From Spirochaetales bacterium (GTDB lineage: Bacteria > Spirochaetota > Spirochaetia > Sphaerochaetales > Sphaerochaetaceae): DNA of 64,000 bases. The notes under the pieces were generated by a model, which saw only the letters and a list, made by a program, of their open reading frames with translations, did no database searches and had not been told where the DNA came from. Location of the stretch: the NCBI GenBank assembly GCA_017614375.1, contig JAGABZ010000002.1:37496-101495 (forward strand), written 5' to 3'. Made by a program: the position numbers and the translations under genes. Positions within the stretch are counted from its first letter, which is position 1; every line of letters starts with the position of its first letter. Shown here piece after piece: positions 33,401 through 42,925 of the stretch.

Positions 33401-34510
33401 TCAGAATGAAACCGAACCGGACAGGCCGATACACACGTCACCCGTGCCGAAATACATGGAAATGGGGATTTCGGCAAAAACCTGGGCCTGGATGTTGTTG
33501 CCCTTCATCCCCAGTCCCAGGGAGTGCGACCCGCCGCGGAAAAACAGGGATCCGATGCCGCCGCTGCAAAATCCGCCCATAAGGGACACCGACAGACGCG
33601 AAGACAGCTGAACCATCAGTTCCAGCCCGGCGCAGAGCTCCGTTCTGCGCTGTTTCATCCCATGTCCGGGGAGCTCGACGGCGGCATCGGTTCCCGCCAC
33701 CGTGTCGGCAAAGGCATTGTGAAGCTCGATGCTGACAAACGGTACGACCGGGATCAGGCCGGTTGTCCGGGTATTGTACCTGCTGCCGCTGTAGCGGACT
33801 CCGAAATTCATCGTGCTGAGCATCGCGTCCATGCTCAGGGATGCCATGGAGGAGGATGTGACCTTTGTCAGGTCGTCGAATGTCAGGGCCAGGGTGAACG
33901 GCCCGATCCGGCCCATCAGCCCGACGGCGAAGGAAACGTACTCCGAACCCAGCACATGGTAGTAGCGCTCGAAATAGGTTTTAAGCAGGTACTCGTAGAA
34001 CGCCCCGGAGCTGCGGATCGTCAGGTTCTCGCGGGTCATCAGGTTTCCGCCGTTGACGGAGAATCCCGCCGCGAACGAGGACCAGCCGTAGGCGACGGTC
34101 AGCTGCAGGTCGGAAACGTTGTAGGCGTTATAGCGCCCCGAACTGTCATCCGGATAGGAGTCCAGAAGGAGGATGTTGGTGATTCTGACGCTGACGGCGG
34201 CATACCGTCCGGTAAAGCTCGCCGAACCCGAGGCGGTGGGCCGGGTCAGAGCGGCATTGGGCAGAGCGTCACGCAGGGCGTCGGTGTCCAGACAGTCGCT
34301 GAACGAGCCGCTGAGGGTGACAAGTGATGAGTCGGACTTGTAATAAAGGGCTGCGGGGTTGAGGAAATATGAGCCGGCCTCGTTGAACGAGGTCATTCCG
34401 GTGCGCCCCATCGCCAGGCTCTTTGTATCCCTGAGCATGAGCGGAGCGCACAGAACGCACGCCGATGCGAGGCAGACAAGCATCAAAAGCGCGGCGGCCT
34501 TTTTCAACAC
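33401..34510 (-). CDS. Probable outer-membrane beta-barrel protein
   Basis: The 369-residue product has a signal peptide (MLKKAAALLMLVCLASACVLCAP), then LRDTKSLAMGRTGMTSFNEAGSYFLNPAALY, which recalls the start of FadL/UPF0164-like barrels, and alternating hydrophobic strands with many Gly, Ser and Tyr residues. It ends in a C-terminal Phe (VCIGLSGSVSF), typical for proteins inserted by BamA. No defined substrate. It lies upstream of the zinc-ribbon gene with 76 bp between them. Confidence 0.7.
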   Translation of the reverse strand: MLKKAAALLMLVCLASACVLCAPLMLRDTKSLAMGRTGMTSFNEAGSYFLNPAALYYKSDSSLVTLSGSFSDCLDTDALRDALPNAALTRPTASGSASFTGRYAAVSVRITNILLLDSYPDDSSGRYNAYNVSDLQLTVAYGWSSFAAGFSVNGGNLMTRENLTIRSSGAFYEYLLKTYFERYYHVLGSEYVSFAVGLMGRIGPFTLALTFDDLTKVTSSSMASLSMDAMLSTMNFGVRYSGSRYNTRTTGLIPVVPFVSIELHNAFADTVAGTDAAVELPGHGMKQRRTELCAGLELMVQLSSRLSVSLMGGFCSGGIGSLFFRGGSHSLGLGMKGNNIQAQVFAEIPISMYFGTGDVCIGLSGSVSF

Positions 34511-34528
34511 CCACCCCCTTGTGCAGAA

Positions 34529-34777
34529 CTACCTGGTCTTGAGGGCCTGTGCCAGCTGGTCCGGGCAGGAGGTGTTCTTGTAGCCGCACCTGATTCCCTC
34601 GAGGCGGGCGATGACCTCGTCGGCCTTCATTCCCTTGCAAAGAGCGTTGAGTCCTCTGTGGTTGCCGTCGCAGCCCCCGTAGAAGCTGACGTCGCTGACG
34701 GTGTCGTCATCGTTGAGGACGACTGTGATTTCCTGGGCGCAGATGCCTCTGGGTCTGAATTTGATTGTTTTAGCCAT
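34529..34777 (-). CDS. TSCPD-domain protein (TIGR03905 type)
   Basis: The 82-residue protein contains GICAQEITVVLNDDDTVSDVSFYGGCDGN and ends GIRCGYKNTSCPDQLAQALK, which gives the TSCPD motif and four conserved Cys. The domain is also found at the C-terminus of some B12-dependent ribonucleotide reductases; the stand-alone protein has no established function. Start ATG 34777 is chosen from the family length, since upstream codons are not conserved. Confidence 0.85.
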   Translation of the reverse strand: MAKTIKFRPRGICAQEITVVLNDDDTVSDVSFYGGCDGNHRGLNALCKGMKADEVIARLEGIRCGYKNTSCPDQLAQALKTR

Positions 34778-34857
34778 GGCTGCATGATAGCAGAATTCCG
34801 CAGCATCCGCCAGTACCGGGGCTTTGCGCAGGGGCATCTGAATGATAGAATCAGACC

Positions 34858-36273
34858 ATGGCGGACATTCGCGATATCACGATGGATTCCAGACGCTGCG
34901 TAAAGGACACTGTGTTCTTTGCCTTTCCGCCGATGGGTCACGGGCGCAGCGGAGACCTTTTCATAGAGGACGCGATCTCCCGCGGTTCGAGGACGGTTGT
35001 CTGCGCCCGCTCAAAGAACACCGAAAACCTGGCCCGCAGATACCCTGATGTGAGGTTCCTCTTCCGGAAGTCACCCCAGGAGGAGTTCTCCCGCCGGGCA
35101 GCGCGGATTTGCGGCAATCCCCAGCAGAAGCTGAGAATCATCGGAATCACGGGCACCGACGGAAAGACCACCACGGCGTTTTTTCTCTACACCCTGCTGA
35201 AAAACCTCGGGATCAAGGCCGGAATCCTCAGTACCGTGTACCTGGATGACGGAAGCGGAATCACCGACTCCCCATACCGCCAGAGCACCCCGGAGGCGGA
35301 TGTTCTTTTCCCGTTTCTCAGCCGCTGCGCCCGCAACGGGGTCGACACAGTGGTCCTGGAGGCAACCAGCCACGCCCTGAGCCCCAGAACGGCGCGTCTG
35401 GGTCCTGTAGTCTTCGAGGGAGCGGTATACACGACAATCAGCTCGGAGCATCTGGATTTCCACGGGAGCCTTCAGGCCTATGTCGGAGACAAACTCAACC
35501 TGGCCCGCAGGACGCGCAAAGGGGGCTTCGTCCTTTCCCCCTCGGACGGGACGTACAACGACATGATACGTCAGGCCTGCCCTCAGGCAGTTTTTGATAC
35601 ATATACGGCATCCTCGGTCCGGGTCCTCAGGCGTGATCTGGAGAGCACTGTCATTGGGGCCGGAGACGGAAAAGAAGTCATGTTTCCCTATGGGGAAGAT
35701 GTCTTTCTCCAGAACGCCGTCGGCGCGCTCAGGGCGGCGTCCCTGATTTCGGGCAGGGAGCTCGGGATCGGGGAGCTGTCAGGGATCGCCCGGGTCAAGG
35801 GCAGGATGCAGGTCATCCGCACCGGGCGGGGGCTTTTCGTGATTGATTTCGCCCACACAGCCGACGCGTACGAACGTCTGATGCGCTTCGTAACCGCGGC
35901 GGAAAAGGGCAGGAAAATCTGCGCCGTTGTCTCGTCCGGCGGGCAGAGGGATATCGGCAAGCGCGCCATGATGGGCACAATCTGCGCACGTTACTGCTCT
36001 GTGATCATAATCACGAGCGAGGACCCGCGGGATGAGGGCTTTTCTCCGGTGGCGGCGGACATCCTGGAGGGAATCGGGGACTGCCCGGCCCGGGTGCTTC
36101 AGATTCCGGACCGGACAGAGGCGATCAGGACAGCGGTGAAGCTTTCCGACGCGCGGACGGTGACGTTGCTTCTTGGCAAGGGACACGAGAAGACAATAGA
36201 ATTCCAAGGCGGGAAAAAGGTGCCGTGGGACGAGGAAGCGGTGCTGCAGGAGGCCCTCAGTAGATGGGAGTAG
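34858..36273 (+). CDS. murE: UDP-MurNAc-tripeptide synthetase (MurE)
   Basis: The 471-residue Mur ligase shows MDSRRCVKDTVFFAFPPMGHG, ATP-binding GITGTDGKTTTAFFLY, EATSHALSPRTARLG, ISSEHLDFHGS and VIDFAHTADAYERLM. At the position where DAP-adding MurE has DNPR this one has EDPR (388-391, in ITSEDPRDEGF). Spirochaetes of this group usually carry ornithine in peptidoglycan, so ornithine may be the substrate; this is inferred. It overlaps ddl by ten bases. The N-terminus is slightly short but matches from the DSR motif. Confidence 0.9.
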   Translation: MADIRDITMDSRRCVKDTVFFAFPPMGHGRSGDLFIEDAISRGSRTVVCARSKNTENLARRYPDVRFLFRKSPQEEFSRRAARICGNPQQKLRIIGITGTDGKTTTAFFLYTLLKNLGIKAGILSTVYLDDGSGITDSPYRQSTPEADVLFPFLSRCARNGVDTVVLEATSHALSPRTARLGPVVFEGAVYTTISSEHLDFHGSLQAYVGDKLNLARRTRKGGFVLSPSDGTYNDMIRQACPQAVFDTYTASSVRVLRRDLESTVIGAGDGKEVMFPYGEDVFLQNAVGALRAASLISGRELGIGELSGIARVKGRMQVIRTGRGLFVIDFAHTADAYERLMRFVTAAEKGRKICAVVSSGGQRDIGKRAMMGTICARYCSVIIITSEDPRDEGFSPVAADILEGIGDCPARVLQIPDRTEAIRTAVKLSDARTVTLLLGKGHEKTIEFQGGKKVPWDEEAVLQEALSRWE

Positions 36274-37298
36274 CGTGTCTGGTTTTCGGAGGACGAAGCG
36301 CGGAGCATGAGGTTTCAATCCGAAGCGCGCAGTTCGTGGCCGACGGGATAAGGTCGGTTGAGCCCCAGCTGTTGCTGATAAAGATAACAAAAGACGGGCG
36401 GTGGTTCCTCACCGACGCCATCGATATCGCCGAACCCGAAGCGCAGAACCGACTCGTCCTGGTGCCCGGGGACGGAATCTATCTGAAATCCACATGGGAA
36501 AAGCTCGATATCAGCCTGTGCTATCTGGTCATCCACGGGACTGCCTGCGAGGACGGGGAGATTCAGGGATTGCTGGACAGCTGCTTTGTACCCTACACCG
36601 GAAGCGGCCTGTTAAGCAGCGCGGATTCGTTTTCCAAGACGCGGACAAAGGAGCTTGTCAGCAGGCGCTTTGCGGTGCTCCGCTCCAGAAGCTTTTCCGT
36701 CTGTCCCGAGCCGGAGGAACTGGAGGGCTTGTCTTTCCCGCTGATAGTCAAGCCTGATGCCGCCGGATCCTCCGTGGGAATCTCGGTGCTGCACCGGAAT
36801 GCGGCTGAGGACATCAGACAGGCATTTGAGAGGGCGTACGGGTATTCGGATTTGGTGATCTTCGAAAACGCGGTGACCGACTGCCGTGAGTTCGAGTGTG
36901 CCGTGGTGCGGACCGACTCAGGGCTGAGGGCGATGCGTATCTGCGAGTTGATGCGCTCCGACATGTTCCTCTCCTACGACTACAAGTACCTCTCGGGAAT
37001 CGACTACGTCCGCTGTCCCGCCGACGTGAGCAGTCAGTTTGAGGGTCTGATTCAGCAGACTGCTCTCGAAATCTTCACTCTTCTGGGCTGTTCAGGCTAC
37101 GGAAGGGTCGACTTCCTCTATGACAACAAGGCCGGAATCCTCTACTTCAACGAGATGACCACCCTGCCCGGGATGACGGCAGCCAGCCATTTCCCGAAGA
37201 TGCTGAAGGCCTCGGGCATCAGCTGGCAGGACTTCTGGACCTGGGCACGCGAGAGTGCTTTGATGAGGGCACACAAGCGGGTGATTGAGGTCGGGTGA
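36264..37298 (+). CDS. ddl: D-alanine--D-alanine ligase
   Basis: The 344-residue ATP-grasp enzyme has LVFGGRSAEHEVSIRSAQFV at the N-terminus, VIHGTACEDGEIQGLLD, the lid and LIVKPDAAGSSVGISV, and ends with YFNEMTTLPGMTAASHFPKML. It makes the D-Ala-D-Ala dipeptide for the peptidoglycan stem. ATG 36264 overlaps murE, so the two are a coupled pair. Confidence 0.94.
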   Translation: MGVACLVFGGRSAEHEVSIRSAQFVADGIRSVEPQLLLIKITKDGRWFLTDAIDIAEPEAQNRLVLVPGDGIYLKSTWEKLDISLCYLVIHGTACEDGEIQGLLDSCFVPYTGSGLLSSADSFSKTRTKELVSRRFAVLRSRSFSVCPEPEELEGLSFPLIVKPDAAGSSVGISVLHRNAAEDIRQAFERAYGYSDLVIFENAVTDCREFECAVVRTDSGLRAMRICELMRSDMFLSYDYKYLSGIDYVRCPADVSSQFEGLIQQTALEIFTLLGCSGYGRVDFLYDNKAGILYFNEMTTLPGMTAASHFPKMLKASGISWQDFWTWARESALMRAHKRVIEVG

Positions 37299-37302
37299 AA
37301 AG

Positions 37303-38514
37303 TTGGGCGAAGTTTTCTTTCACGTGGACCTGGACGCCTTCTTTGCCTCAGTCGAGCAGAGGGACCATCCGGAGTACCGGAACAAACCGCTGATTATCGG
37401 AATGCCCCAGAAACGGAGCGTGGTCTCGACCTGTTCGTATGAGGCGCGGCGCTTCGGAGTCCACTCCGCCATGCCGGCAATCCAGGCTCAGAAACTCTGC
37501 CCTCAGGGAATCTTCATCCCCGGAAACTACCGGCTCTACCAGAAGGTCAGCCGTCAGGTGATGGAAATTCTCTCCCGCTTCTCCCCTTCGATGCAGCAGG
37601 TCTCGGTGGACGAAGCGTTTCTCGACATGACCGGAACGGGCCTTTTGTTCGGTCCACCCAGGGAAGCCTGCGTAAAACTGAAGCAGGCGGTGCTGGAGGA
37701 AACCCGGCTGACAATCAGCGTCGGAGTGGCCCGGAACCGCTTCGTAGCCAAGCTGGCCAGCGATTTCCACAAGCCGGACGGAATCTGCGTGGTTTCCCCG
37801 TCAAAGGAAGAACTGTTCATCGACCGGGTCGGACTTGAGAAGCTCTGGGGAATCGGAAAGTCGACTTTGAATCTGATCCACTCAAAGGGTCTGACCACCA
37901 CAGCCCAGATCAGAGCCCTCGGAAAGGAAAAGCTCGCCGGCCTTTTCGGCGAGAACCTGGCGGACTACCTGTACATGGCGGTCCGCGGACAGGATCCGGG
38001 AATCTGCTCGAACCAGACCAAAAGCCACTCGGTTTCGACCGAAAAAACATTCATCGACGACATCACGGACAAAGACACGCTGACGGCCCTGCTCAACCAG
38101 ATGTCGACCGAAGTGATGTTCCGCGCCCTGGACAGCCACGAGCTGGCCCGCACCGTCGGGGTGAAGATCCGCTACGGGAATTTCGAGACGCTGACGGTGC
38201 AGCTGACACCGGACGACCCCCTTCTCAACACCGCCCAGGTCTATGAGAACGCCAAAAAGGCGTTTCTCTCAAAGTGGAACGGAGGCGGAATCCGCCTGCT
38301 CGGCGTCGGACTTTACAATCTGTACAAGGGAGACACCCCTATCCAGGGAACGCTGTTCGACGAGGAAGACCTCAGGCGCCGCCGACTGGACAGGGCCATA
38401 CTGGACCTCTCCAAAAAAGGCCACAGTCTGAGCAAGGCTTCGGTTCTGGAGGGTAAAGGCTCACTCTCCGGTTCTGGCCCGGATGATAAGGGAACGCTTG
38501 AGACTCTTGAGTGA
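37303..38514 (+). CDS. dinB: DNA polymerase IV (Y family)
   Basis: The 403-residue lesion-bypass polymerase has the catalytic Asp motifs FHVDLDAFFASVEQ and QVSVDEAFLDMTG, YEARRFGVHSAMPA, SVGVARNRFVAKLAS, the helix-hairpin-helix GIGKSTLNLIHSKG and the little-finger domain. The best start is TTG 37303, five bases past the ddl stop; a TTG 18 bp upstream is also in frame. The C-terminal 54 bp overlap the converging pncB gene. The tail ends QGTLFDEE, a plausible clamp-binding peptide (QxxLF). Confidence 0.93.
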   Translation: MGEVFFHVDLDAFFASVEQRDHPEYRNKPLIIGMPQKRSVVSTCSYEARRFGVHSAMPAIQAQKLCPQGIFIPGNYRLYQKVSRQVMEILSRFSPSMQQVSVDEAFLDMTGTGLLFGPPREACVKLKQAVLEETRLTISVGVARNRFVAKLASDFHKPDGICVVSPSKEELFIDRVGLEKLWGIGKSTLNLIHSKGLTTTAQIRALGKEKLAGLFGENLADYLYMAVRGQDPGICSNQTKSHSVSTEKTFIDDITDKDTLTALLNQMSTEVMFRALDSHELARTVGVKIRYGNFETLTVQLTPDDPLLNTAQVYENAKKAFLSKWNGGGIRLLGVGLYNLYKGDTPIQGTLFDEEDLRRRRLDRAILDLSKKGHSLSKASVLEGKGSLSGSGPDDKGTLETLE

Positions 38515-39897
38515 TTCAGAAAGCGAGACTTTGTAGATGTGCGGGTTGATGAAGCGCCGGTAGCTGCGGTGCAGGCGCTGCAGGTTCGCCTTTACACTGT
38601 CACGGATCTCGGACAATCGGCGCTCTGGCACGCAGACCTTTCCGCCCTCCATCACCTTTTTCAGCAGCGGTTCAAAGGCTGAGTAGCTGGTGTGCTTCAG
38701 CCTGAACAGGTCGGTATCGGAGAACGGGTGGTAAAAGACGAAATCCTGTCCCGCTTCGGGCTTTTCATCGTCCAGGGTGATATAGTCTGCCAGCGCCAGG
38801 CCGTCATTTCCGTAGAAGCGATATACCTGCTTGATCCCCGGGTTGGTCGTCTTTTCGAAGCTGTTCGAGATCTTCATTGCCGGGACGAACTCAGAGCCTG
38901 CCTTCTTGGCGGAGAGTTTGTACACCCCGTTGAGCGAGCTCTGCGATCCGCCGGTGACCATGTTGGTGCCGACCCCCCAGCTGTCGATGGGAACTCCGTC
39001 GGAGACGAGGGCCTGGACGATTTCCTCGTTGAGGTCGTTCGAGACGCAGATTGTCGCGTCCTCCAGCCCCGCCTCGTCCAGCCTTGAGCGAATCACCCTG
39101 GGCAGATACGACAGGTCTCCGCTGTCGATCCTGACTCCGATGCTCAGGCCTTTTTTCTTCTGCTCGAGGCCGACCGTGATGGCGTTTTCGATTCCCGAGC
39201 CGAGTGTGTCGTAGGTGTCGATCAGGAGGATGCAGTGGTTCGGATAAATCCGGGCAAACTCCCTGAAGCTCTCAAGCTCCGAGGGGAAGGACATAATCCA
39301 GCTGTGTGCCATGGTTCCGCCGGTGGGGATGCCGTACTTCTTTGCAGCGTAGGTGTTGCTGGTAAGCCCCGCCCCGCCGATGTAGGCAGCCCTGCTGGCG
39401 CTGTCCGCCCCGTCCGGGCCCTGTGCCCGGCGCAGGCCGAACTCCATCACCGAGGACTGTCCGGCAGCCTGGCAGATCCTGGCGCTTTTGGTGGCAATCA
39501 GGGTCTGGAAGTTGATTGTGTTGAGAACCAGCCCTTCGACCAACTGACAGTCAATCAGCGAGCCGTGGATCCGGATCAGCGGTTCCTGGGGAAAGGCAAC
39601 GGTCCCCTCAGGCATGGCGTGGACTGTTCCCCTGAATCTGTAAGTGCCCAGGTAGTCCAGAAAGGAGTCGGAGAACTGTCCCAGGGAACGGAGGTAGTCA
39701 ATGTCTTGCCCGGAAAAAGCGAAGGACTCGAGGCGCGAGAGCAGCTCCCCCAGCCCGCAGAATACCGTGTATCCCCCGCCGAACGGGTTGGTCCGGTAGA
39801 ACATGTCAAAGACGACGTCGGGGTTGTTCCCGGCCAGGAAGTACCCCTGGGTCATCGTCAGCTCGTAGAAGTCGGTGAAAAGTCCGGAAACAGCCAT
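38461..39897 (-). CDS. pncB: Nicotinate phosphoribosyltransferase
   Basis: The 478-residue enzyme has LFTDFYELTMTQGYF at the N-terminus, FEFGLRRAQGPDGA-type segment (MEFGLRRAQGPDG), the catalytic GTMAHSWIMSFPSE with His, LLIDTYDTLGSGIENA and IRIDSGDLSYL-type phosphate-binding region, followed by GVGTNMVTGG. It makes NaMN for NAD salvage. It is the last gene of the operon that starts at hpt. Confidence 0.94.
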   Translation of the reverse strand: MAVSGLFTDFYELTMTQGYFLAGNNPDVVFDMFYRTNPFGGGYTVFCGLGELLSRLESFAFSGQDIDYLRSLGQFSDSFLDYLGTYRFRGTVHAMPEGTVAFPQEPLIRIHGSLIDCQLVEGLVLNTINFQTLIATKSARICQAAGQSSVMEFGLRRAQGPDGADSASRAAYIGGAGLTSNTYAAKKYGIPTGGTMAHSWIMSFPSELESFREFARIYPNHCILLIDTYDTLGSGIENAITVGLEQKKKGLSIGVRIDSGDLSYLPRVIRSRLDEAGLEDATICVSNDLNEEIVQALVSDGVPIDSWGVGTNMVTGGSQSSLNGVYKLSAKKAGSEFVPAMKISNSFEKTTNPGIKQVYRFYGNDGLALADYITLDDEKPEAGQDFVFYHPFSDTDLFRLKHTSYSAFEPLLKKVMEGGKVCVPERRLSEIRDSVKANLQRLHRSYRRFINPHIYKVSLSESLKSLKRSLIIRARTGE

Positions 39898-39904
39898 GGC
39901 GGCC

Positions 39905-41182
39905 TCACTTGCTCCGGATGATGTCGAAGCCGCACAGACCCTGAAGGGCTTCGGGGATGCGGATGCTCCCGTCCTCGGTCTGGTAGTTCTCCATGATGGC
40001 GACCATGGCTCTGGAGAGGGCCACGGCGGTGCCGTTGAGCATGTGGACGAACTTGGCCTTTCCGTCGTCGTCGCGGTACTTGATGTTGAGGTTGCGGGCC
40101 TGGTAGTCGGTGCAGTTGGAGGTGGAGGTCACCTCTCCGTACTCGCCTGCCTCACCGCGTCCGGGCATCCAGGCTTCGATGTCGAACTTCCTGTAGGCCG
40201 GGGCTCCGAGGTCGCCGGTGCAGGTGTCGACAACCCTGTAGGCCAGTCCGAGACCGGAGAAGATCTCCTCCTCGATGGCCAGAAGCATATCGTGCATCTT
40301 TTCGCTGTCCTCGGGCAGGCAGAACACGAACATCTCGAGCTTTGAGAACTGATGGACTCGGTACAGCCCCTTTGAGTACTGCCCCGCACCGCCGGCTTCG
40401 CGTCTGAAGCAGTGGGACAGTCCGGTGTAGAAGATCGGCAGATCCTTTTTCTTGAGGACGGAGCCGGAGAGGTAGCCGCCCAGGGTGATTTCGGCCGTGC
40501 CTACGAGACAGGTGCCGGTGCCCTCGACGGTGTAGATGTTCGACTCGGCGCCTCTGGGGTTGAATCCGATGCCGGTGAGGATTTCCTCCTTGGCCAGATC
40601 GGGGGTGATCATCGGGACAAAGCCGTGCTTCATCACGATATCCAGGGCGTAGCGCTCAAGGGCCATCTGGAGGATGACCGCCTGGTTCTTTACGTAGTAG
40701 AACTTCGGTCCGCTTACTCTGGTGGCGGTGTCGAAGTCCAGTATGTCCAGGCTCTGTCCGAGCTGGACATGGTCCTTGGGCTTGAAGTTGAACACAGGAG
40801 GCCGGCCGACGAACTTGATTGCCGTGCTGTCCTTGTCCTCCTTTCCCACGGGAGCCTTCGGATGGGCATAGTTGGGAAGGGCCCGGGCCTTTGCCTCATA
40901 GAGGGCGTTGACCTCGGCCAGTTCCGCCTCGGAGGCGGCGATGGTGTCCTTGAGGGCCTTTCCCTCCTCAATCAGGGCCATCCGCTCGTCCTGCTCCAGG
41001 CGGGTCTTCATCCTGGCGGCGATTTCATTGCGGCGGGAGCGCAGGTTCTCGGTCTGCTGCATCAGCGCCGAACGGCGGTCCTGAAGGTCGATGACCTCAT
41101 CCACGTCGCAGTTCATAAAACGGTTCTTGATATTGAGGGCGATTTCGTCCCTCCGCGTTCTCAGTTCCTTGAGGTCAATCAT
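39905..41182 (-). CDS. serS: Seryl-tRNA synthetase
   Basis: The 425-residue class II enzyme has the N-terminal tRNA-binding coiled coil (residues about 1-105) and the motifs: motif 2 FRREAGGAGQYSKGLYRVHQFSKLEM and motif 3 (NGTAVALSRAMVAIMENYQ). ATG 41182 is chosen because GGAGG lies just upstream and the protein then begins MIDLKELRTRRDEI, as is usual. Eight bases separate it from pncB. Confidence 0.95.
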   Translation of the reverse strand: MIDLKELRTRRDEIALNIKNRFMNCDVDEVIDLQDRRSALMQQTENLRSRRNEIAARMKTRLEQDERMALIEEGKALKDTIAASEAELAEVNALYEAKARALPNYAHPKAPVGKEDKDSTAIKFVGRPPVFNFKPKDHVQLGQSLDILDFDTATRVSGPKFYYVKNQAVILQMALERYALDIVMKHGFVPMITPDLAKEEILTGIGFNPRGAESNIYTVEGTGTCLVGTAEITLGGYLSGSVLKKKDLPIFYTGLSHCFRREAGGAGQYSKGLYRVHQFSKLEMFVFCLPEDSEKMHDMLLAIEEEIFSGLGLAYRVVDTCTGDLGAPAYRKFDIEAWMPGRGEAGEYGEVTSTSNCTDYQARNLNIKYRDDDGKAKFVHMLNGTAVALSRAMVAIMENYQTEDGSIRIPEALQGLCGFDIIRSK

Positions 41183-41258
41183 GTCCAAGCCTCCAAGGCG
41201 GATGATACTACAAATGAAAAAGATGATAAAGACGGACCGCATGCGGGCCGGTTGCCGT

Positions 41259-41996
41259 TCAGTCGGCGGCGCTGAGGATTCCGGCGCAGATTGCCTTTGC
41301 CATCGAGGAGACGAATGAGGCTTTCTTCATGCTCTGAGCCTCCTCTGGGTTGGAAACAAAGCCCACCTCCACAAGGATGGAGGGCATCGAGGTGCAGTTG
41401 AGCACATAGAGGTTGTCCTGCTTGACACCGCGGCTCTTCATGGAGGGAAATGCCCGCTGCATAGCCTCCAGAACACTACCGGCAAGAGATGCCGAGGCAT
41501 CCCATCTGAGATTGCTGGCCTCCTGCGGGGAAAGTGCGGCGAACCTGAACCCCTGGGCAGAGGGGCTGAGGGATGTCAGCACCGGCACGAAGCGGTCCTC
41601 GTGACAGGTGTAGACCTCCAGTCCCGAGGCCTCGGATGTGGCGTAGCTGTTCGCGTGGATTGAGACGAACACAGCCGTCACTCCCAAAGGCCAGTCGGCG
41701 GAGTTGGCAATATCGCATCTGTCCTGAAGGCCCAGATAAAAATCATCGTCCCGGGTGAGGATGGTATTGATGCCCGCTTTTGACAGTTCATCGCGCAAAG
41801 CCAGCGCTATTTGCAGATTCAGGCTCTTTTCCTCGATGCCGTTGGCCACCGCCCCGGGGTCAGAACCGCCGTGGCCCGGATCGATCACGACCAGGCCGAG
41901 CGGGCCTTCAAACGGATTGGAAGACCCGGACGCGCAGAGACCGAAGAGGGAGAAAATGAGGATGAGGATTGCCGCGGGCGCAGCTTTCGGACTCAT
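41259..41996 (-). CDS. N-acetylmuramoyl-L-alanine amidase (Amidase_3)
   Basis: The 245-residue exported enzyme has a signal sequence (MSPKAAPAAILILIFSLFGLCAS) and the zinc motifs VVIDPGHGGSDPGA, EKSLNLQIALALRDEL, VFVSIHANSY and ILVEVGFVSNPEEA. It cleaves the amide bond between MurNAc and the stem peptide, usually for cell separation. ATG 41996 overlaps the stop of the upstream gene (ATGA). Confidence 0.93.
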   Translation of the reverse strand: MSPKAAPAAILILIFSLFGLCASGSSNPFEGPLGLVVIDPGHGGSDPGAVANGIEEKSLNLQIALALRDELSKAGINTILTRDDDFYLGLQDRCDIANSADWPLGVTAVFVSIHANSYATSEASGLEVYTCHEDRFVPVLTSLSPSAQGFRFAALSPQEASNLRWDASASLAGSVLEAMQRAFPSMKSRGVKQDNLYVLNCTSMPSILVEVGFVSNPEEAQSMKKASFVSSMAKAICAGILSAAD

Positions 41997-42925
41997 ACGG
42001 AGGGCCTTCTGAAGTCCTGGCACAGGCGGGTCCAGTCGGTCTTGTACAGAGCCAGCCGCGGCTTGACTTCGTCGCGCATCAGTCTGCCCAGACCGCGGTA
42101 TCTCAGCCCGCGGCGGTTGAGGTAGTTGCGTCCTCCGACCTGCCGGACCCCAAGCAGCTTGGCCAGGCAGCGCTCGGTACCCTCGGACCAGCTCATGTCC
42201 TCGGTGGTGCTGACCTTGTAGCGGAATTGCATCTGGAGGCTGTTGGTTGTCACCAACGGAAAGCCGAACATCCAGCTGCGGCCGCCGAAGTCCAGGGCCT
42301 GGTAGAAGGACGACTGTATCTGCTCGTCCATTCCCCGGATACGCTGGAACGCCGCACGCTTGTACAGGCCCAGCCCCCAGAAGGGATAGAGGGTGTCATA
42401 GACGGTATTGGTGTCAAAGCTCCCGTCGGGGAGGCAGCACTCGGTGCGCATCAGCCGGCCCTCAGGCAAAAGCGGCAGTCTGACCGTGGGCATGACCTCG
42501 CCGTACTGGTTGCGGATGACCGGGCATATGCAGCTGATCTGTTCGTTTGCCCGCAGGAGGTCGATCAGGGCCCCGCCGTCGAAACGGATAAGGGACGCAT
42601 CACTCCGGGCCACGAGGAAATAGGTCGAGTAGCACTCGGTGGCTATGGCGTTGATCACCAGCCCCATTCTGACCGGGCGGTTGAAAACGATGTAGGTGAT
42701 GTCCGGATGGAGGGTGGTAAGCTGCTCGAGTTTCTCACGGTCATTGTTCAGCGTCACATGAATGGAGAAGTTCATGTTCTCCTTGTACCAGCTGATTGCC
42801 TCCAGGAGGTCATCGAAACTACCCTTGTCCTGGATTACGACGCACAGAAGCTCCTCCTTGTGGAGGCGGCTGATTACCGAGCCGATAGGCTGGCTTTTGT
42901 GGATGACCGTGTAGTCGCTTTTCAT
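41993..42925 (-). CDS. Glycosyltransferase-like protein (GT-A fold)
   Basis: The 310-residue protein has a nucleotide-diphosphosugar transferase appearance: LLCVVIQDKGSFDDLLEAI, FSIHVTLNNDREKL, DITYIVFNRPVRMGLVINAIA, and a DxD-like position taken by ARSDASLI, followed by LYPFWGLGLYKRAAF. The match is at fold level only. It is coupled by ATGA overlaps to purB before and to the amidase after it, which suggests an envelope role. Confidence 0.55.
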   Translation of the reverse strand: MKSDYTVIHKSQPIGSVISRLHKEELLCVVIQDKGSFDDLLEAISWYKENMNFSIHVTLNNDREKLEQLTTLHPDITYIVFNRPVRMGLVINAIATECYSTYFLVARSDASLIRFDGGALIDLLRANEQISCICPVIRNQYGEVMPTVRLPLLPEGRLMRTECCLPDGSFDTNTVYDTLYPFWGLGLYKRAAFQRIRGMDEQIQSSFYQALDFGGRSWMFGFPLVTTNSLQMQFRYKVSTTEDMSWSEGTERCLAKLLGVRQVGGRNYLNRRGLRYRGLGRLMRDEVKPRLALYKTDWTRLCQDFRRPSV

